NCBI RefSeq assembly: GCF_003316635.1
Contig: NZ_QNQP01000005.1
Span: 62,001 to 126,000, forward strand
Length of the DNA: 64,000 nt
Reading direction: 5' to 3'
Origin: Roseovarius dicentrarchi
GTDB lineage: Bacteria; Pseudomonadota; Alphaproteobacteria; Rhodobacterales; Rhodobacteraceae
Part shown: positions 1-8,843 of the stretch, in pieces
How the letters are laid out: each line of letters opens with the position of its first letter
Numbering within the stretch: position 1 is the stretch's first letter
Notes under the pieces: model-generated
What the model was told of the DNA's origin: nothing
Databases searched by the model: none
What the model saw: only the letters and a program-made list of their open reading frames with translations
Made by a program: the position numbers and the translations under genes

Positions 1-1
1 A

Positions 2-535
2 TTACTCGGCAGTATCCGCCCTACGCGTGCGCATAACGATGTCGACAGGACCGCTCGGGCGGGCCTGAAGCACGGTTGCGCCGGTCAGAACATGGCCGAT
101 GGTTGACCGCAGCGTTGCCTGAACCGTCATGGGATAGGCCCCCTGCCCCGTATCGACCGGCAAATTTATGCTATAGGGCGGGCCGCCCTGGGTCTGGACC
201 CTTCTGATTGCGGGCGGGCGATTTCCACCCGATTGCGCCTGCACCACCAGATCCGAGCCGACCGGCACAAGGATCCGCTCCAGATAGGTCACATTCAACG
301 CGATGTCGCGGCGCTGCGCAATATCAGCGCTTCGGATAATTCCGGGCGCTGCCGCGCCTGCGCCCGCGGGGGGCCGCGTCGGGCCGGTTTGCGGCACGCG
401 GATCTGCTCCACCGCAGGGGCGCGCGGGCCGAACATGTTGGCCATTGCGCCGCCGCACCCCTGAAGCGCGATCAGCGACGCACCAACGATGGCCAGTTTC
501 AGGGCAAGACGGTGATTGCGGGGCATGTGCGGCAT
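2..535 (-). CDS. YbaY/YscW-like lipoprotein
   Basis: Predicted outer-membrane or periplasmic lipoprotein of about 177 aa. The start at 535 is preferred because AAGGA lies 8 bases upstream; an in-frame ATG at 526 and a longer frame to 610 lack this. A short basic N-terminus and hydrophobic stretch end in a lipobox (LQGC), so lipidation of that Cys is expected. After a Pro/Ala-rich linker comes a beta-rich domain with LNVTYLERILVPVGSDLVV, typical of the YbaY/YscW lipoprotein family, whose role is poorly known. The stop codon is at 2-4, so the gene is complete. It lies downstream of moaE on the same strand across a 137-base gap. Family assignment is fairly good; function is unknown. Confidence 0.7.
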   Translation of the reverse strand: MPHMPRNHRLALKLAIVGASLIALQGCGGAMANMFGPRAPAVEQIRVPQTGPTRPPAGAGAAAPGIIRSADIAQRRDIALNVTYLERILVPVGSDLVVQAQSGGNRPPAIRRVQTQGGPPYSINLPVDTGQGAYPMTVQATLRSTIGHVLTGATVLQARPSGPVDIVMRTRRADTAE

Positions 536-671
536 GAGGGCGGTCCTTGCGGGTATCAAGACAGGCGGCGCGTGGCCGGGCGGATCTGACAGCCAGATTG
601 CACCGGTCAAGCGGCTTTGACTATCGTTAATTACGACCGGGCGACACGATCAGCCCCGACAGGCCGCCGCA

Positions 672-1118
672 TTACTTGCGCCAGCTTTCCAGCGCATCCT
701 CATCCTCGGACCTGGCGGCCACCCAGTCGGCCCCGCCGTGGGCGGTTTCTTTTTTCCAGAACGGCGCGCGCGATTTCAGGTAATCCATCAGGAACATCGC
801 CGCCTCGAACGCATCCTTGCGGTGGCGCGATGCGGTGGCGACCATCATGATCATGTCATCGGCGCGCAACAGCCCATGGCGGTGAATGATCAGACTGCCG
901 CCCAGATCCCAGCGCCCATGCGCATCCTCGGCGATGGAATGCAGCGCCTTTTCCGTCATGCCCGGATAATGCTCAATCTGCATGTGATCCAAGGCGCCGT
1001 CCAGATCGCGCACGATGCCGGTGAAGGTCACGACCGCCCCCATGCCGGATTGGCGCAGTGCAAATGCGTTGGCCTCTGCGCCGAAATCAAACGGCGCCTC
1101 CTGCACCCGTATATCCAC
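672..1118 (-). CDS. moaE: molybdopterin synthase catalytic subunit MoaE
   Basis: Large subunit of molybdopterin synthase, which transfers sulfur from thiocarboxylated MoaD to precursor Z (cPMP) in the cytoplasm to make molybdopterin. At 148 aa the length matches the family. The N-terminal VVTFTGIVRD and the IEHYPGMTEKAL segment are typical, the central IIHRHGLL carries the conserved basic pocket, and the C-terminal part has RAPFWKKE, whose lysines match the active-site region of MoaE. It follows moaD by 4 bases and ends the uvrC-pgsA-moaD-moaE run, so it is likely co-transcribed. No other cofactor genes lie in the window. Confidence 0.95.
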   Translation of the reverse strand: MDIRVQEAPFDFGAEANAFALRQSGMGAVVTFTGIVRDLDGALDHMQIEHYPGMTEKALHSIAEDAHGRWDLGGSLIIHRHGLLRADDMIMMVATASRHRKDAFEAAMFLMDYLKSRAPFWKKETAHGGADWVAARSEDEDALESWRK

Positions 1119-1122
1119 GCGC

Positions 1123-1368
1123 TCAGCCCCCGGTCATGGGCGGGAAAAACGCCACCTCGCGTGCGCCCGCAAGGGGAGTGTCGAAATCAGCCAGCTCCTG
1201 ATTCACCGCCACGCGCAGCGCCGTCGTATCCGCAAATGCGGCCTCATAGCGCGCCTCGCGCGCGCTCAGCTCCGCCACCAGATCGCGCACTGTCGCGGCG
1301 CTGGTCTGTACCGTTTCGCGCGGCAGGCCGATCCGCTCGCGCACCCAGGCAAAATAAAGCACATCCAT
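1123..1368 (-). CDS. moaD: molybdopterin synthase sulfur carrier subunit MoaD
   Basis: Ubiquitin-fold sulfur carrier of 81 aa. The protein ends in the diagnostic Gly-Gly (PPMTGG), which is adenylated by MoeB and thiocarboxylated before docking into MoaE. The N-terminal strand VLYFAWVRERIG and the acidic middle fit the family. The start codon shares one base with the pgsA stop (TGATG), implying translational coupling, and moaE begins 4 bases downstream. Length and C-terminus are intact. Confidence 0.95.
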   Translation of the reverse strand: MDVLYFAWVRERIGLPRETVQTSAATVRDLVAELSAREARYEAAFADTTALRVAVNQELADFDTPLAGAREVAFFPPMTGG

Positions 1369-1952
1369 CAGCGATCATCCCTCAGATATGGCAGCGATTT
1401 CAGCAGGTAATCGATACCCGAAATCAGCGTCAGCACCGCCGCCAGCCACAAAAGCCACAGCCCTGCATACCATGTGTAATGCATGCTGGCCAATTTCCAG
1501 CCATGCCCCTCGAACACGCCCTGCGCGAACAGCGTTGCAATCGCCACCATCTGCGCGGTCGTCTTCCATTTTGCCAGTTTGGTGACCTTCAGGGTGCCTG
1601 CCGTGTCACCCAAAAACTCGCGCAGACCAGACACGAATACCTCGCGAAACAAGATCACGGTTGCAGGAAGGACCAGCCAGGGCGACATTGTTGAATAACC
1701 GACGATCACCATGAGCGCGACCACCACCATCGACTTGTCAGCGATCGGGTCCAGCATGGCGCCAAGCCGGGTTTCCTGTTTCCACGAACGCGCCAGATAG
1801 CCATCGAACCAATCGGTGATCGCGGCCGTGACGAACAGGATCAGCGCGAACCAGTCGGCATAGGGCCGGTCGAAATAAAGAAACATGACCGCCACGCCGG
1901 GCGCGGCCAACAGGCGCAAAAGCGTCAGGATATTGGGAATGGTCCATGTCAT
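1368..1952 (-). CDS. pgsA: CDP-diacylglycerol-glycerol-3-phosphate 3-phosphatidyltransferase
   Basis: Inner-membrane enzyme that makes phosphatidylglycerol phosphate from CDP-diacylglycerol and glycerol-3-phosphate, the committed step to phosphatidylglycerol and cardiolipin. The 194 aa protein starts with the typical IPNILTLLRL and carries the full CDP-alcohol phosphotransferase signature, DG-x2-AR-x8-G-x3-D-x3-D, within DWFDGYLARSW and GAMLDPIADK. Several hydrophobic segments follow. It sits between uvrC and moaD; uvrC-pgsA-moaD-moaE is a recurring order in Rhodobacterales (from memory). Length is usual. Confidence 0.95.
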   Translation of the reverse strand: MTWTIPNILTLLRLLAAPGVAVMFLYFDRPYADWFALILFVTAAITDWFDGYLARSWKQETRLGAMLDPIADKSMVVVALMVIVGYSTMSPWLVLPATVILFREVFVSGLREFLGDTAGTLKVTKLAKWKTTAQMVAIATLFAQGVFEGHGWKLASMHYTWYAGLWLLWLAAVLTLISGIDYLLKSLPYLRDDR

Positions 1953-1990
1953 CCCCCATGTCTATCCCGCAACGGGCACCTGCGAAAGCC

Positions 1991-2011
1991 CCGTTTTGCT
2001 GCGCAAAACGG
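1991..2011. terminator. short hairpin between uvrC and pgsA
   Basis: A perfect 9-bp inverted repeat, CCGTTTTGC and GCAAAACGG with a TGC loop, lies in the 85-base gap between uvrC and pgsA. There is no T tract on either strand, so it may be an mRNA processing or stabilising hairpin rather than a true terminator. Confidence 0.4.
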
Positions 2012-2037
2012 CTACGAAAACGCAAGTTTCCGGGCGC

Positions 2038-3909
2038 TCATCCCTTGTCGTGGAAATAGTCAAAGATCTTTTGCGCCAGCCCTTCGCTGACGCCGTCCAC
2101 GGCCTTGAGATCGGCCAGATTGGCCCGGCTCACCGCCTTGGCGCTGCCGAAATGCGCCAGCAGCGCGCGTTTGCGCGCCGCGCCGACGCCCGGCACATCG
2201 TCCAGCGGTGTCGCGCTGACCGCCTTGGAGCGTTTGGCACGGTGCGTGCCGATGGCAAAGCGGTGCGCCTCGTCCCGCAGACGCTGAATGAAATACAGCA
2301 CCGGATCGTTGCGTTGCAGGGCAATGGGGCGCTGGCCCGTGCGGTGAAACTCTTCCTTGCCCAGATCGCGGTCGATCCCCTTGGCAACGCCCACCATGGG
2401 AATTTCGCTGACGCCCATATCGTTCATGATACCGCGCACGACACTGACCTGCCCGGCGCCGCCATCGATCAGCAAAAGGTCGGGCCATGTGCCCTTGGCG
2501 CGGTCGGGATCTTCTTTCAGCAGACGCTTGAAGCGGCGCTGAAGCACCTCTTTCATCATGCCGAAATCGTCGCCGGGGGTCAGATCGTCGCCGCGGATGT
2601 TGAATTTGCGGTACTGGTTTTTCATCATCCCCTCGGGGCCGGCAACAATCATCGCGCCCACCGCATGGGCGCCCTGAATATGGCTGTTGTCGTACACCTC
2701 GATCCGCTGCGGCGGCGCATCCAGCCCAAACGCCTCGGCCACGCCCTTCAACAGGCGCGCCTGCGTCGCGCTTTCGGCCATCTTGCGCGCCAGGCTTTCG
2801 CGGGCGTTGCGCAGGGCCGACTCCACCAGTTCGGCCTTTTCGCCGCGTTGCGGCACCAGCAGCGTCACCTTGCGGCCCAGCTTGCCGGTCAGCGCCTCGG
2901 CCATCAGATCGGGGTTCTCGATCTCGCCGGACAGGATCAGTTGGCGCGCGGGCTCCTTGGTGTCGTAGAACTGGCCAATGAAGGCCTCCAGAACCTCGGG
3001 CGCCTCGACGTCAGCGCCGACACGGGGGTAAAAATCGCGGTTGCCCCAGTTTTGCCCGCCCCGGATAAAGAAAACCTGCACGCAGGCCTGTCCGTTTTCC
3101 AGATGCAACGCGATGATATCCGCCTCGTCCACGCTGCGCGGGTTGATGCCCTGGGCGGTCTGCACCTGCGTCATCGCCTTGATCCGATCGCGCAGGGCGG
3201 CGGCGCGCTCGAACTCCATCGCCTCGCTGGCGGCGTTCATCTGCCCCGCCAGCTTTTCCTGAATTTCCGTTGATTTACCGCTCAGATACCGCTCTGCATC
3301 CCCGACCTGAGCGGCATAATCCGCCTTCGAGATGTAGCCAACGCAAGGCGCGGTGCAGCGTTTGATCTGATATTGCAGGCAGGGCCGCGTGCGCGATTCG
3401 AACACCGAATCCGTGCAGTTGCGCAGCTGAAACACCCGCTGAAGCTGCGCCAGCGTGCGATTGACGGCGCCGGCGCTGGCGAAGGGGCCATAATACGCGC
3501 CCTTCTCGCGCTTGGCGCCGCGATGCTTCTTGATCATCGGGTAGTCGTGCGATTTCGTCACAAGGATGTTCGGAAACGATTTGTCGTCGCGCAGCAGCAC
3601 GTTGTATTTCGGTTTCAGCTGCTTGATCAGGTTCTGCTCCAGCAGCAGCGCCTCGGTCTCGGTCGAGGTGGTCAGGAACATCATCGAGGCGGTCGCATCG
3701 ATCATCCGCATGATGCGCCCGGTATGCCCGGTAGGCCGTGCATAGCTGCTGACCCGCGCCTTCAGATTGCGCGCCTTGCCGACGTATAAAACCCGCGCCT
3801 GCGCATCCAGCATGCGATAAACACCCGGCGACGCGTCCAGCGTGCGCAGGTAGGACTGGATCACCTTGTGGCCGGTCGGCACAGGCATTTGAGGGGACTG
3901 GTCGGTCAT
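2038..3909 (-). CDS. uvrC: excinuclease ABC subunit C
   Basis: Nuclease subunit of UvrABC nucleotide-excision repair, making both incisions around a bulky lesion. The 623 aa protein has all family domains in order: an N-terminal GIY-YIG domain ([22 protein letters not shown]), a Cys-bearing stretch ([15 protein letters not shown]), a UVR motif around residues 215-245 that contacts UvrB, the RNase H-like endonuclease domain ([27 protein letters not shown]) and a C-terminal helix-hairpin-helix pair ([17 protein letters not shown]). No strong ribosome binding site precedes the ATG at 3909. A 303-base gap upstream suggests its own promoter; pgsA-moaD-moaE probably read through from it. Confidence 0.97.
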   Translation of the reverse strand: MTDQSPQMPVPTGHKVIQSYLRTLDASPGVYRMLDAQARVLYVGKARNLKARVSSYARPTGHTGRIMRMIDATASMMFLTTSTETEALLLEQNLIKQLKPKYNVLLRDDKSFPNILVTKSHDYPMIKKHRGAKREKGAYYGPFASAGAVNRTLAQLQRVFQLRNCTDSVFESRTRPCLQYQIKRCTAPCVGYISKADYAAQVGDAERYLSGKSTEIQEKLAGQMNAASEAMEFERAAALRDRIKAMTQVQTAQGINPRSVDEADIIALHLENGQACVQVFFIRGGQNWGNRDFYPRVGADVEAPEVLEAFIGQFYDTKEPARQLILSGEIENPDLMAEALTGKLGRKVTLLVPQRGEKAELVESALRNARESLARKMAESATQARLLKGVAEAFGLDAPPQRIEVYDNSHIQGAHAVGAMIVAGPEGMMKNQYRKFNIRGDDLTPGDDFGMMKEVLQRRFKRLLKEDPDRAKGTWPDLLLIDGGAGQVSVVRGIMNDMGVSEIPMVGVAKGIDRDLGKEEFHRTGQRPIALQRNDPVLYFIQRLRDEAHRFAIGTHRAKRSKAVSATPLDDVPGVGAARKRALLAHFGSAKAVSRANLADLKAVDGVSEGLAQKIFDYFHDKG

Positions 3910-4212
3910 GGGGCTATAGATATGATTCTATGGGCGCGGCTGCAATCTTGGCCGGGGTGATACAAGGGGAATCCTGTCCACGGTTTTTGTGGATAAGTCT
4001 GCGGGTAACTTCGCGGCATCTGCAATTTCCCCTTATTCGATTGAGGCTTCGCCGATCTGCCTATTTTTTAGGCACATGACCAAGCCATTGCATTTAAAGG
4101 GTAATATTTATGCCGCACTGCAATATGTTGATATCGCTACAGGATTCAGATGGTGCGGAGAGCAAACCTTAACGCAGTGCAAAACTTTGGCCGGGCGCGG
4201 TGCGCGCAGGCG
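3910..4212. other. intergenic region upstream of uvrC
   Basis: About 300 bases without a convincing gene. It is more AT-rich than the flanks in 4010-4140 and probably holds the uvrC promoter, but I cannot pick a clear -35/-10 pair. No RNA gene or repeat was recognised. Confidence 0.5.
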
Positions 4213-4992
4213 TCATTCCACGCCCAGAACATCCGGCGTCTGCCAGCACAGATGCTGCCCGCCATCCACACACAAAAGCTGCCCCGTCACCGCTGGCGCG
4301 TTGAGGAAATACGCCAGCGCGCCAGTGATATCGTCGGTATTTGCGCCCCGCTCAAGGATCGTGGCAGCCCGCTGCGCGGCGAAATGCCCCTCGCTCTGGC
4401 GGGTGGCGCGCAGGGTCGGTCCGGGGCCGATGCCGTTGACGCGCACACGCGGCGCAAGCGCCTGGGCCGCGGTCCGGGTGAATGCCCACAGGCCCATCTT
4501 GGCCAGCGTATAGGTCATGAATTCCGGCGTCAGTTTGCGCACGCGCTGGTCAATCATGTTCACAACCAGGCCCTGGGCGACAGGCTCGCCTTGCGCGTCC
4601 ATCACCGGGTCGGGCACCTGCTGCGCCAGCGCCTGCGTCAGCACGAAAGGCGCGCGAAGGTTGGATTCAAAATGCCGGTCCCAGCTGTTTCGCGTCGCAC
4701 TTTCCAGCGTATCATGGTCAAAGATCGAGGCAGAATTCACCAATACCGTCACCGGCCCTCCCAGCGCGGACGCAGCCGCCGGGATCAGTGGCGTGACCTC
4801 CGCCTCATTCAGCAGATCCGCCTGCAACGCAACGGCGCTGCGTCCCAGATTGCGAATTTCGGCGACCACCTCTTTCGCGCCCTCATCCGAGCTGTGATAG
4901 TGAACCGCCACGTCATGGCCCTGCTTTGCCAGTTCCAGCGCCATTGCACGTCCCAGCCGATGGCCCGCACCTGTTACCAATGCTCGTCCCAT
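4213..4992 (-). CDS. SDR-family oxidoreductase, pteridine reductase/FolM-like
   Basis: NAD(P)-dependent short-chain dehydrogenase/reductase of 259 aa with a Rossmann fold. The cofactor motif is TGAGHRLG near residues 7-14, the structural motif is LVNSAS, and the catalytic YxxxK is in YTLAK. The absence of the usual GxxxGIG glycine pattern, plus HRLG and NSASIF, resembles FolM/pteridine-reductase-like SDRs that reduce dihydromonapterin or dihydrofolate. This sub-assignment is inference. A GGAGG sits 5 bases before the ATG. It begins 20 bases after the CaCA antiporter gene and is probably in the same transcript. Confidence 0.75.
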   Translation of the reverse strand: MGRALVTGAGHRLGRAMALELAKQGHDVAVHYHSSDEGAKEVVAEIRNLGRSAVALQADLLNEAEVTPLIPAAASALGGPVTVLVNSASIFDHDTLESATRNSWDRHFESNLRAPFVLTQALAQQVPDPVMDAQGEPVAQGLVVNMIDQRVRKLTPEFMTYTLAKMGLWAFTRTAAQALAPRVRVNGIGPGPTLRATRQSEGHFAAQRAATILERGANTDDITGALAYFLNAPAVTGQLLCVDGGQHLCWQTPDVLGVE

Positions 4993-5012
4993 ATGCGCCT
5001 CCTGCGTGCGGG

Positions 5013-5960
5013 TCAGATCAATACGTAAGTGACATAGCCCAGATAGGCCCCGGTCAAGAGCATGCCCCAGACCCGGCCAATATCAACCTTGAAAAATACG
5101 AACGGCACCAAAATCAACGATGCGGCCAGCATGACCCACAGATCGAACGTCAGAAAACCGGGATCGACCGGGATCGGCCCAACCAGAGAGGCAACGCCGA
5201 TAATGCCCAGAAGATTAAACATGTTGGACCCGATGACATTGCCCAAGGCAACATCCGCCTGCTTGCGCAGCGCCGCCATGACGGTGGTCGCCAGTTCAGG
5301 CAGGGAGGTTCCCAGCGCAACCAAGGTCAGGCCGATCACACTGTCGCTGACGCCGTATTGTGCGGCGATGATCGACGCATTGTCGATCAGAATGTCGGCA
5401 CCCAGCGGCAGGCCGACCAGCCCCAGCACCAGAAAAACAATGATCTGCCACCACGGCATGTTCGGGTCTGCGCCCTCGATGTCGTCGGCGGGATTTGCAC
5501 GTTCGGCCCGGCGGTGTCGTTGCGCATCCCGCGCCAGTATTCCCATGACCAGCGCCAGCCCTGCCAGCAATACCAGCCCGGACCAGAATGTGAACACACC
5601 CGCAAAGGCGAGGGCGATGAACAAGACGCTGGACAACAGCATGATAACATAGGTTTTTCGCGTGTCACAGCAACTGGTGCGAATAACCGACAGCATCGCC
5701 GGTATGCCCAGCACCAGCAGCACATTCGCGGTGTTGGACCCCACCACGTTGCCCAGCGCCAGCCCCGGCTTGTCCAGCAGGATTGCATTGACCGAAATCA
5801 GCAATTCAGGCGCCGAGGTGCCGAAGGCCACAACCGTCAGGCTGACGATCAGCGCCGGAATGCCGATGCGCAGGCTGAGGTTCACCGCCCCCTTGACCAG
5901 CGCGTCACCCGCCAGCAGCAAGATTACCAGCCCAAGCGCAGCAAGCAACCAGACGACCAT
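5013..5960 (-). CDS. calcium/sodium antiporter (CaCA family, YrbG-like)
   Basis: Inner-membrane cation antiporter of 315 aa. It has two homologous halves, each with an alpha repeat: VAFGTSAPELLISVNA in the first and VALGTSLPELATTVMAA in the second. The acidic GTSxPE residues coordinate Ca2+/Na+ in this superfamily. About ten hydrophobic segments are visible, with a charged cytoplasmic loop (ARDAQRHRRAERANPADD) between the halves. This is the pattern of the bacterial YrbG group. It directly abuts the 63-codon gene upstream, so the two are likely co-translated. Ion specificity is inferred from the family. Confidence 0.9.
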   Translation of the reverse strand: MVVWLLAALGLVILLLAGDALVKGAVNLSLRIGIPALIVSLTVVAFGTSAPELLISVNAILLDKPGLALGNVVGSNTANVLLVLGIPAMLSVIRTSCCDTRKTYVIMLLSSVLFIALAFAGVFTFWSGLVLLAGLALVMGILARDAQRHRRAERANPADDIEGADPNMPWWQIIVFLVLGLVGLPLGADILIDNASIIAAQYGVSDSVIGLTLVALGTSLPELATTVMAALRKQADVALGNVIGSNMFNLLGIIGVASLVGPIPVDPGFLTFDLWVMLAASLILVPFVFFKVDIGRVWGMLLTGAYLGYVTYVLI

Positions 5961-6152
5961 CTATTTCAATCCCTTCTGGCAGGAGCATGGCCCCTTGCCG
6001 ATCTTGAATTTACCGCAGTGTTTGCATTTGGCGGCCGCCAGCCGTTTTTGCCCCGGAAACCGGTAGCGCCCGAACATGGCCAACACGGCCATCGCGGCCA
6101 GAAAAAGAACGACGATCTTGACAATCACAGGGTCACAACCCGAACCGCGCAT
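5961..6152 (-). CDS. small Cys-rich single-pass membrane protein
   Basis: Unrecognised protein of up to 63 aa. One hydrophobic helix (VIVKIVVLFLAAMAVLAMF) is followed by a basic tail with a zinc-ribbon-like set of cysteines, CKHCGKF then CSCQ near the end. The start is uncertain: the ATG at 6152 has a GAGG about 10 bases upstream and overlaps the end of the peptidase gene by 20 bases, while a GTG at 6128 would give a 55 aa protein starting just before the helix. Its stop abuts the antiporter start. Gene order, frame integrity and the organised Cys pairs argue that it is real. Function unknown. Confidence 0.65.
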   Translation of the reverse strand: MRGSGCDPVIVKIVVLFLAAMAVLAMFGRYRFPGQKRLAAAKCKHCGKFKIGKGPCSCQKGLK

Positions 6153-6945
6153 AATGCGCCCGCGCCTCGACCGCCTGCATGGCGTCCTCGGCCATGGTGG
6201 CGCCGAAACGCGACAGCAGGCCCTTTTTGGGGCCGTAGCGGATCAGCCGGACATCCTTGCCATAAAGCTGCTGAAGCTTTGGCATCATATGCGCCTCGCC
6301 ATCCACCAGCCCCAGCTTGACCGCGCGGCGGCCCAGCCAGAATTCGCCAGTAAACAGCGCCGGATTTTCAGCCAGCTTCGCACCGCGCCGTTCCTTTACA
6401 TAGGCGATGAAACCGCTGTGCATGTCCTCAAGGATATGCTTCAGCCGTGCCACGTCCTCGTCCTTCTGCGGAAGGAATGGATCCAGCGTCGATTTCGATT
6501 TGCCCGACGTATGAACCCGCCGCTCGATCCCCTGACGGGCCAGAAAAACCGGCAGGCCAAAGCCCGCCGAAATCACCCCGATCGACCCGATGATCGACCC
6601 GAAATCGACCCAGATATCATCCGCCGACGCGGCCAGCCAATAGCCGCCCGACGCGGCGACATCCTCGACAAAGGCATGGACCGGTACACCCTTGTCATCC
6701 GCCAGTCGCCGGATGCGCGAGGCGATCAGCGACGATTGCACAGGCGAGCCGCCGGGCGAATTGATCAGCAGGGCAACCGCGCTTGGCTTGCCGCGGCTGA
6801 ATGCCTTGTCCAGAATTGGCGCCAGCGCCTCGTCATTCAGGGCCATGCGGCCGGTGCCGATCGTCCCGCTCAGCCGGACGACCGCAACGCGCGGGTCGTT
6901 TTTGGTAAACGGCAGGCGGGATTTGAAAGCGGACCATTTCATCAT
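6133..6945 (-). CDS. S49-family signal peptide peptidase-like protease (SppA-like)
   Basis: Serine protease of the ClpP/crotonase fold that degrades cleaved signal peptides or membrane proteins. The chosen start (MMKWSAFKSRLP) gives about 270 aa, the short SppA form with one protease domain; the open frame extends to 6993 but that extension has no ribosome binding site. Conserved segments are VVRLSGTIG, LLINSPGGSPVQSS, and VEDVAASGGYWLA, whose Ser is the expected nucleophile; the general-base Lys is expected in the GKSKSTLDPF region. No clear N-terminal transmembrane helix is visible, unlike classic SppA. It appears to lead the peptidase/small protein/antiporter/SDR run. Confidence 0.85.
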   Translation of the reverse strand: MMKWSAFKSRLPFTKNDPRVAVVRLSGTIGTGRMALNDEALAPILDKAFSRGKPSAVALLINSPGGSPVQSSLIASRIRRLADDKGVPVHAFVEDVAASGGYWLAASADDIWVDFGSIIGSIGVISAGFGLPVFLARQGIERRVHTSGKSKSTLDPFLPQKDEDVARLKHILEDMHSGFIAYVKERRGAKLAENPALFTGEFWLGRRAVKLGLVDGEAHMMPKLQQLYGKDVRLIRYGPKKGLLSRFGATMAEDAMQAVEARAHYARFGL

Positions 6946-7030
6946 GTGTGCGATGTATATTCCCGAACCCTGCGAAACAAGGCGCGGCGGCACTTGTTGC
7001 GGATTTAACCGGCGTTTGCGTCACGGGATG

Positions 7031-7792
7031 TCAGGATTTGATCTTGTACCCCGTTTTGAAGATCCACCAGACCACGCCCAGGCAGAGGCCGGTGAACGCG
7101 GCAATCGCCAGCAGCGACCAGCCCACGCCGACATCGGCCATGCCAAAGAATGACCAGCGAAAGCCTGACACCAGATAGACGACCGGATTGAACAGCGCCA
7201 CCGTTTGCCAGCTTTCGGGTAGCATCGAGATGGAATAAAACGCCCCGCCCAAAAAGATCAGCGGCGTGATCACCAGCAGCGGAATCAGCTGTAATTGCTG
7301 GAAGTTTTCCGCCCAGATGCCGATGATAAAGCCAAACAGGCTGAAACTGATGCAGGTCAGCAGCAAAAAGGCCAGCATCGCCCATGGATGCATGATCTGA
7401 ATATCCACAAAGAACCCTGCCGTCACCAAAATCACGATCCCGATCAGCAGCGATTTTGTCGCTGCCGCCCCGACATAGCCCAGGACGATTTCCAAAAAGT
7501 TTACAGGCGCCGATAGCAGTTCAAAAATCGTGCCGATGAATTTCGGAAAATAAATGCCGAATGACGCGTTGCTGATGGCCTGTGTCATCACGCTGAGCAT
7601 GATCAGGCCCGGCACGATGAACGCGCCGTAACTGACGCCCTCCACCTCGTCGATGCGGCTGCCGATGGCAGCGCCGAACACCACGAAATAGAGCGAGGTA
7701 GAGATGACAGGCGACAGCAGGCTTTCCATAAGGGTGCGGAAAAACCGCTTCATTTCATAGACGTATATCGCCCATACCGCTGGCAGGTTCAT
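7031..7792 (-). CDS. ABC-2 type transporter permease
   Basis: Membrane subunit of an ABC exporter, 253 aa with about six transmembrane helices (for example [21 protein letters not shown]). The latter is the conserved segment of the ABC-2 permease family (YadH/NodJ-like). Its start overlaps the ATPase stop by ATGA, so the two subunits are translationally coupled. Substrate cannot be read from the sequence; relatives export lipids, polysaccharides or drugs. The gene ends 85 bases before the S49 peptidase start. Confidence 0.9.
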   Translation of the reverse strand: MNLPAVWAIYVYEMKRFFRTLMESLLSPVISTSLYFVVFGAAIGSRIDEVEGVSYGAFIVPGLIMLSVMTQAISNASFGIYFPKFIGTIFELLSAPVNFLEIVLGYVGAAATKSLLIGIVILVTAGFFVDIQIMHPWAMLAFLLLTCISFSLFGFIIGIWAENFQQLQLIPLLVITPLIFLGGAFYSISMLPESWQTVALFNPVVYLVSGFRWSFFGMADVGVGWSLLAIAAFTGLCLGVVWWIFKTGYKIKS

Positions 7793-8718
7793 TCCGCGCC
7801 CTCCTTGATCAGTCCGACGAAAATTTCCTCAAGGCTGCTTTGCGTGGTCTGGATATCGCGCAGCGCCAGCCCCTCGGCGGCCAGTGTCTGCAAAAGGCGG
7901 GTGATGCCCGTCCGCTCGCCCCCGGCCTCGTAGGTGTAGCTGAGCGCGTGGCCATCCGCCGAGAGCGTGACATCAAACGCGGCCAGCGCAGGCGGCACAG
8001 CTGCCAAAGGCGCCATCAGGTCGATGCGCAGCGTTTTCTGCCCCATGCGCGCCATCAGATCGGCCTTGGGTTCGACCAGCAGGATCCGGCCCTTGTTGAT
8101 GACGGCGATACGGTCGGCGATCGCCTCGGCCTCTTCGATATAATGGGTGGTCAGGATGATGGTGACGCCGGATTTGCGCAGGTCTTCGACCACTTGCCAC
8201 ATGTCGCGGCGCAGTTCCACGTCGACGCCGGCGGTCGGCTCGTCCAGAAACAGAACGCGCGGCTCGTGGCACAGCGCCTTGGCGATCAAGACGCGGCGCT
8301 TCATCCCGCCCGACAGCTCGCGGATGCGCGCAGTGCGTTTGTCCCACAGGCTAAGCTGGCGCAGGATCTTCTCGATCAGCGCCTCGTCGCGCTTCTTGCC
8401 GAACAGGCCGCGCGAAAAGCGGACCGTGTTGATGACCTTCTCGAACGGCTCCAGCGCGATTTCCTGCGGGACCAGCCCGATCATCGCGCGCGCCTTGCGA
8501 AAGCCGGCCACCACGTCATGGCCGCCCACCGTGGCGCGCCCGCTGCTGGGCGTGACGATGCCGCACAGCGCCGAAATCAGCGTGGTCTTGCCCGCGCCGT
8601 TGGGTCCAAGCAGCGCGATAATCTCGCCCTCTTCGATCTGGAGCGACACATCGGTCAGCGCGGCATGCCCACCGGCATAGACCTTGCCCATATTCATCAC
8701 GTCGACGATCGCCGTCAT
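7789..8718 (-). CDS. ABC exporter ATP-binding protein
   Basis: Nucleotide-binding subunit partnering the ABC-2 permease, about 309 aa. The start at 8718 ([14 protein letters not shown]) has AGGAGG 7 bases upstream; an upstream extension to 8856 runs across the divergent promoter and is rejected. Walker [10 protein letters not shown], signature LSGGMKRR, Walker [13 protein letters not shown] and switch His in TTHYIEEAE are intact. A C-terminal accessory domain of about 80 residues follows, as in YadG-type ATPases. Notably similar in plan to the second, unpaired ATPase at 25765-26694. Confidence 0.92.
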   Translation of the reverse strand: MTAIVDVMNMGKVYAGGHAALTDVSLQIEEGEIIALLGPNGAGKTTLISALCGIVTPSSGRATVGGHDVVAGFRKARAMIGLVPQEIALEPFEKVINTVRFSRGLFGKKRDEALIEKILRQLSLWDKRTARIRELSGGMKRRVLIAKALCHEPRVLFLDEPTAGVDVELRRDMWQVVEDLRKSGVTIILTTHYIEEAEAIADRIAVINKGRILLVEPKADLMARMGQKTLRIDLMAPLAAVPPALAAFDVTLSADGHALSYTYEAGGERTGITRLLQTLAAEGLALRDIQTTQSSLEEIFVGLIKEGAE

Positions 8719-8843
8719 GCGTTGGCCTCCTGCCATTCCTGCCCGGCGGAACCTAACGCAATCGGACGTGGTGGCAATCGGGGAATCCTTGCGCAGGCGC
8801 CCGGCGGCGTTATCGTACGGCTGGGCAACCTGAGGTATCTGGC
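8719..8843. promoter_or_regulatory. divergent promoter region
   Basis: 125 bases between the outward-facing ABC exporter operon (minus) and the amine oxidase gene (plus). It holds the AGGAGG of the ATPase on one side and a GAGG 9 bases before the GTG of the oxidase on the other. No operator could be singled out. Confidence 0.5.

Noticed and set aside
738-1694. 318-codon plus-strand frame opposite moaE-moaD-pgsA
   Set aside because: It overlaps three well supported genes and has no recognisable feature.
3390-3420. tRNA T-loop-like sequence (GATTCGAAC)
   Set aside because: It lies inside the uvrC coding sequence and no cloverleaf surrounds it.
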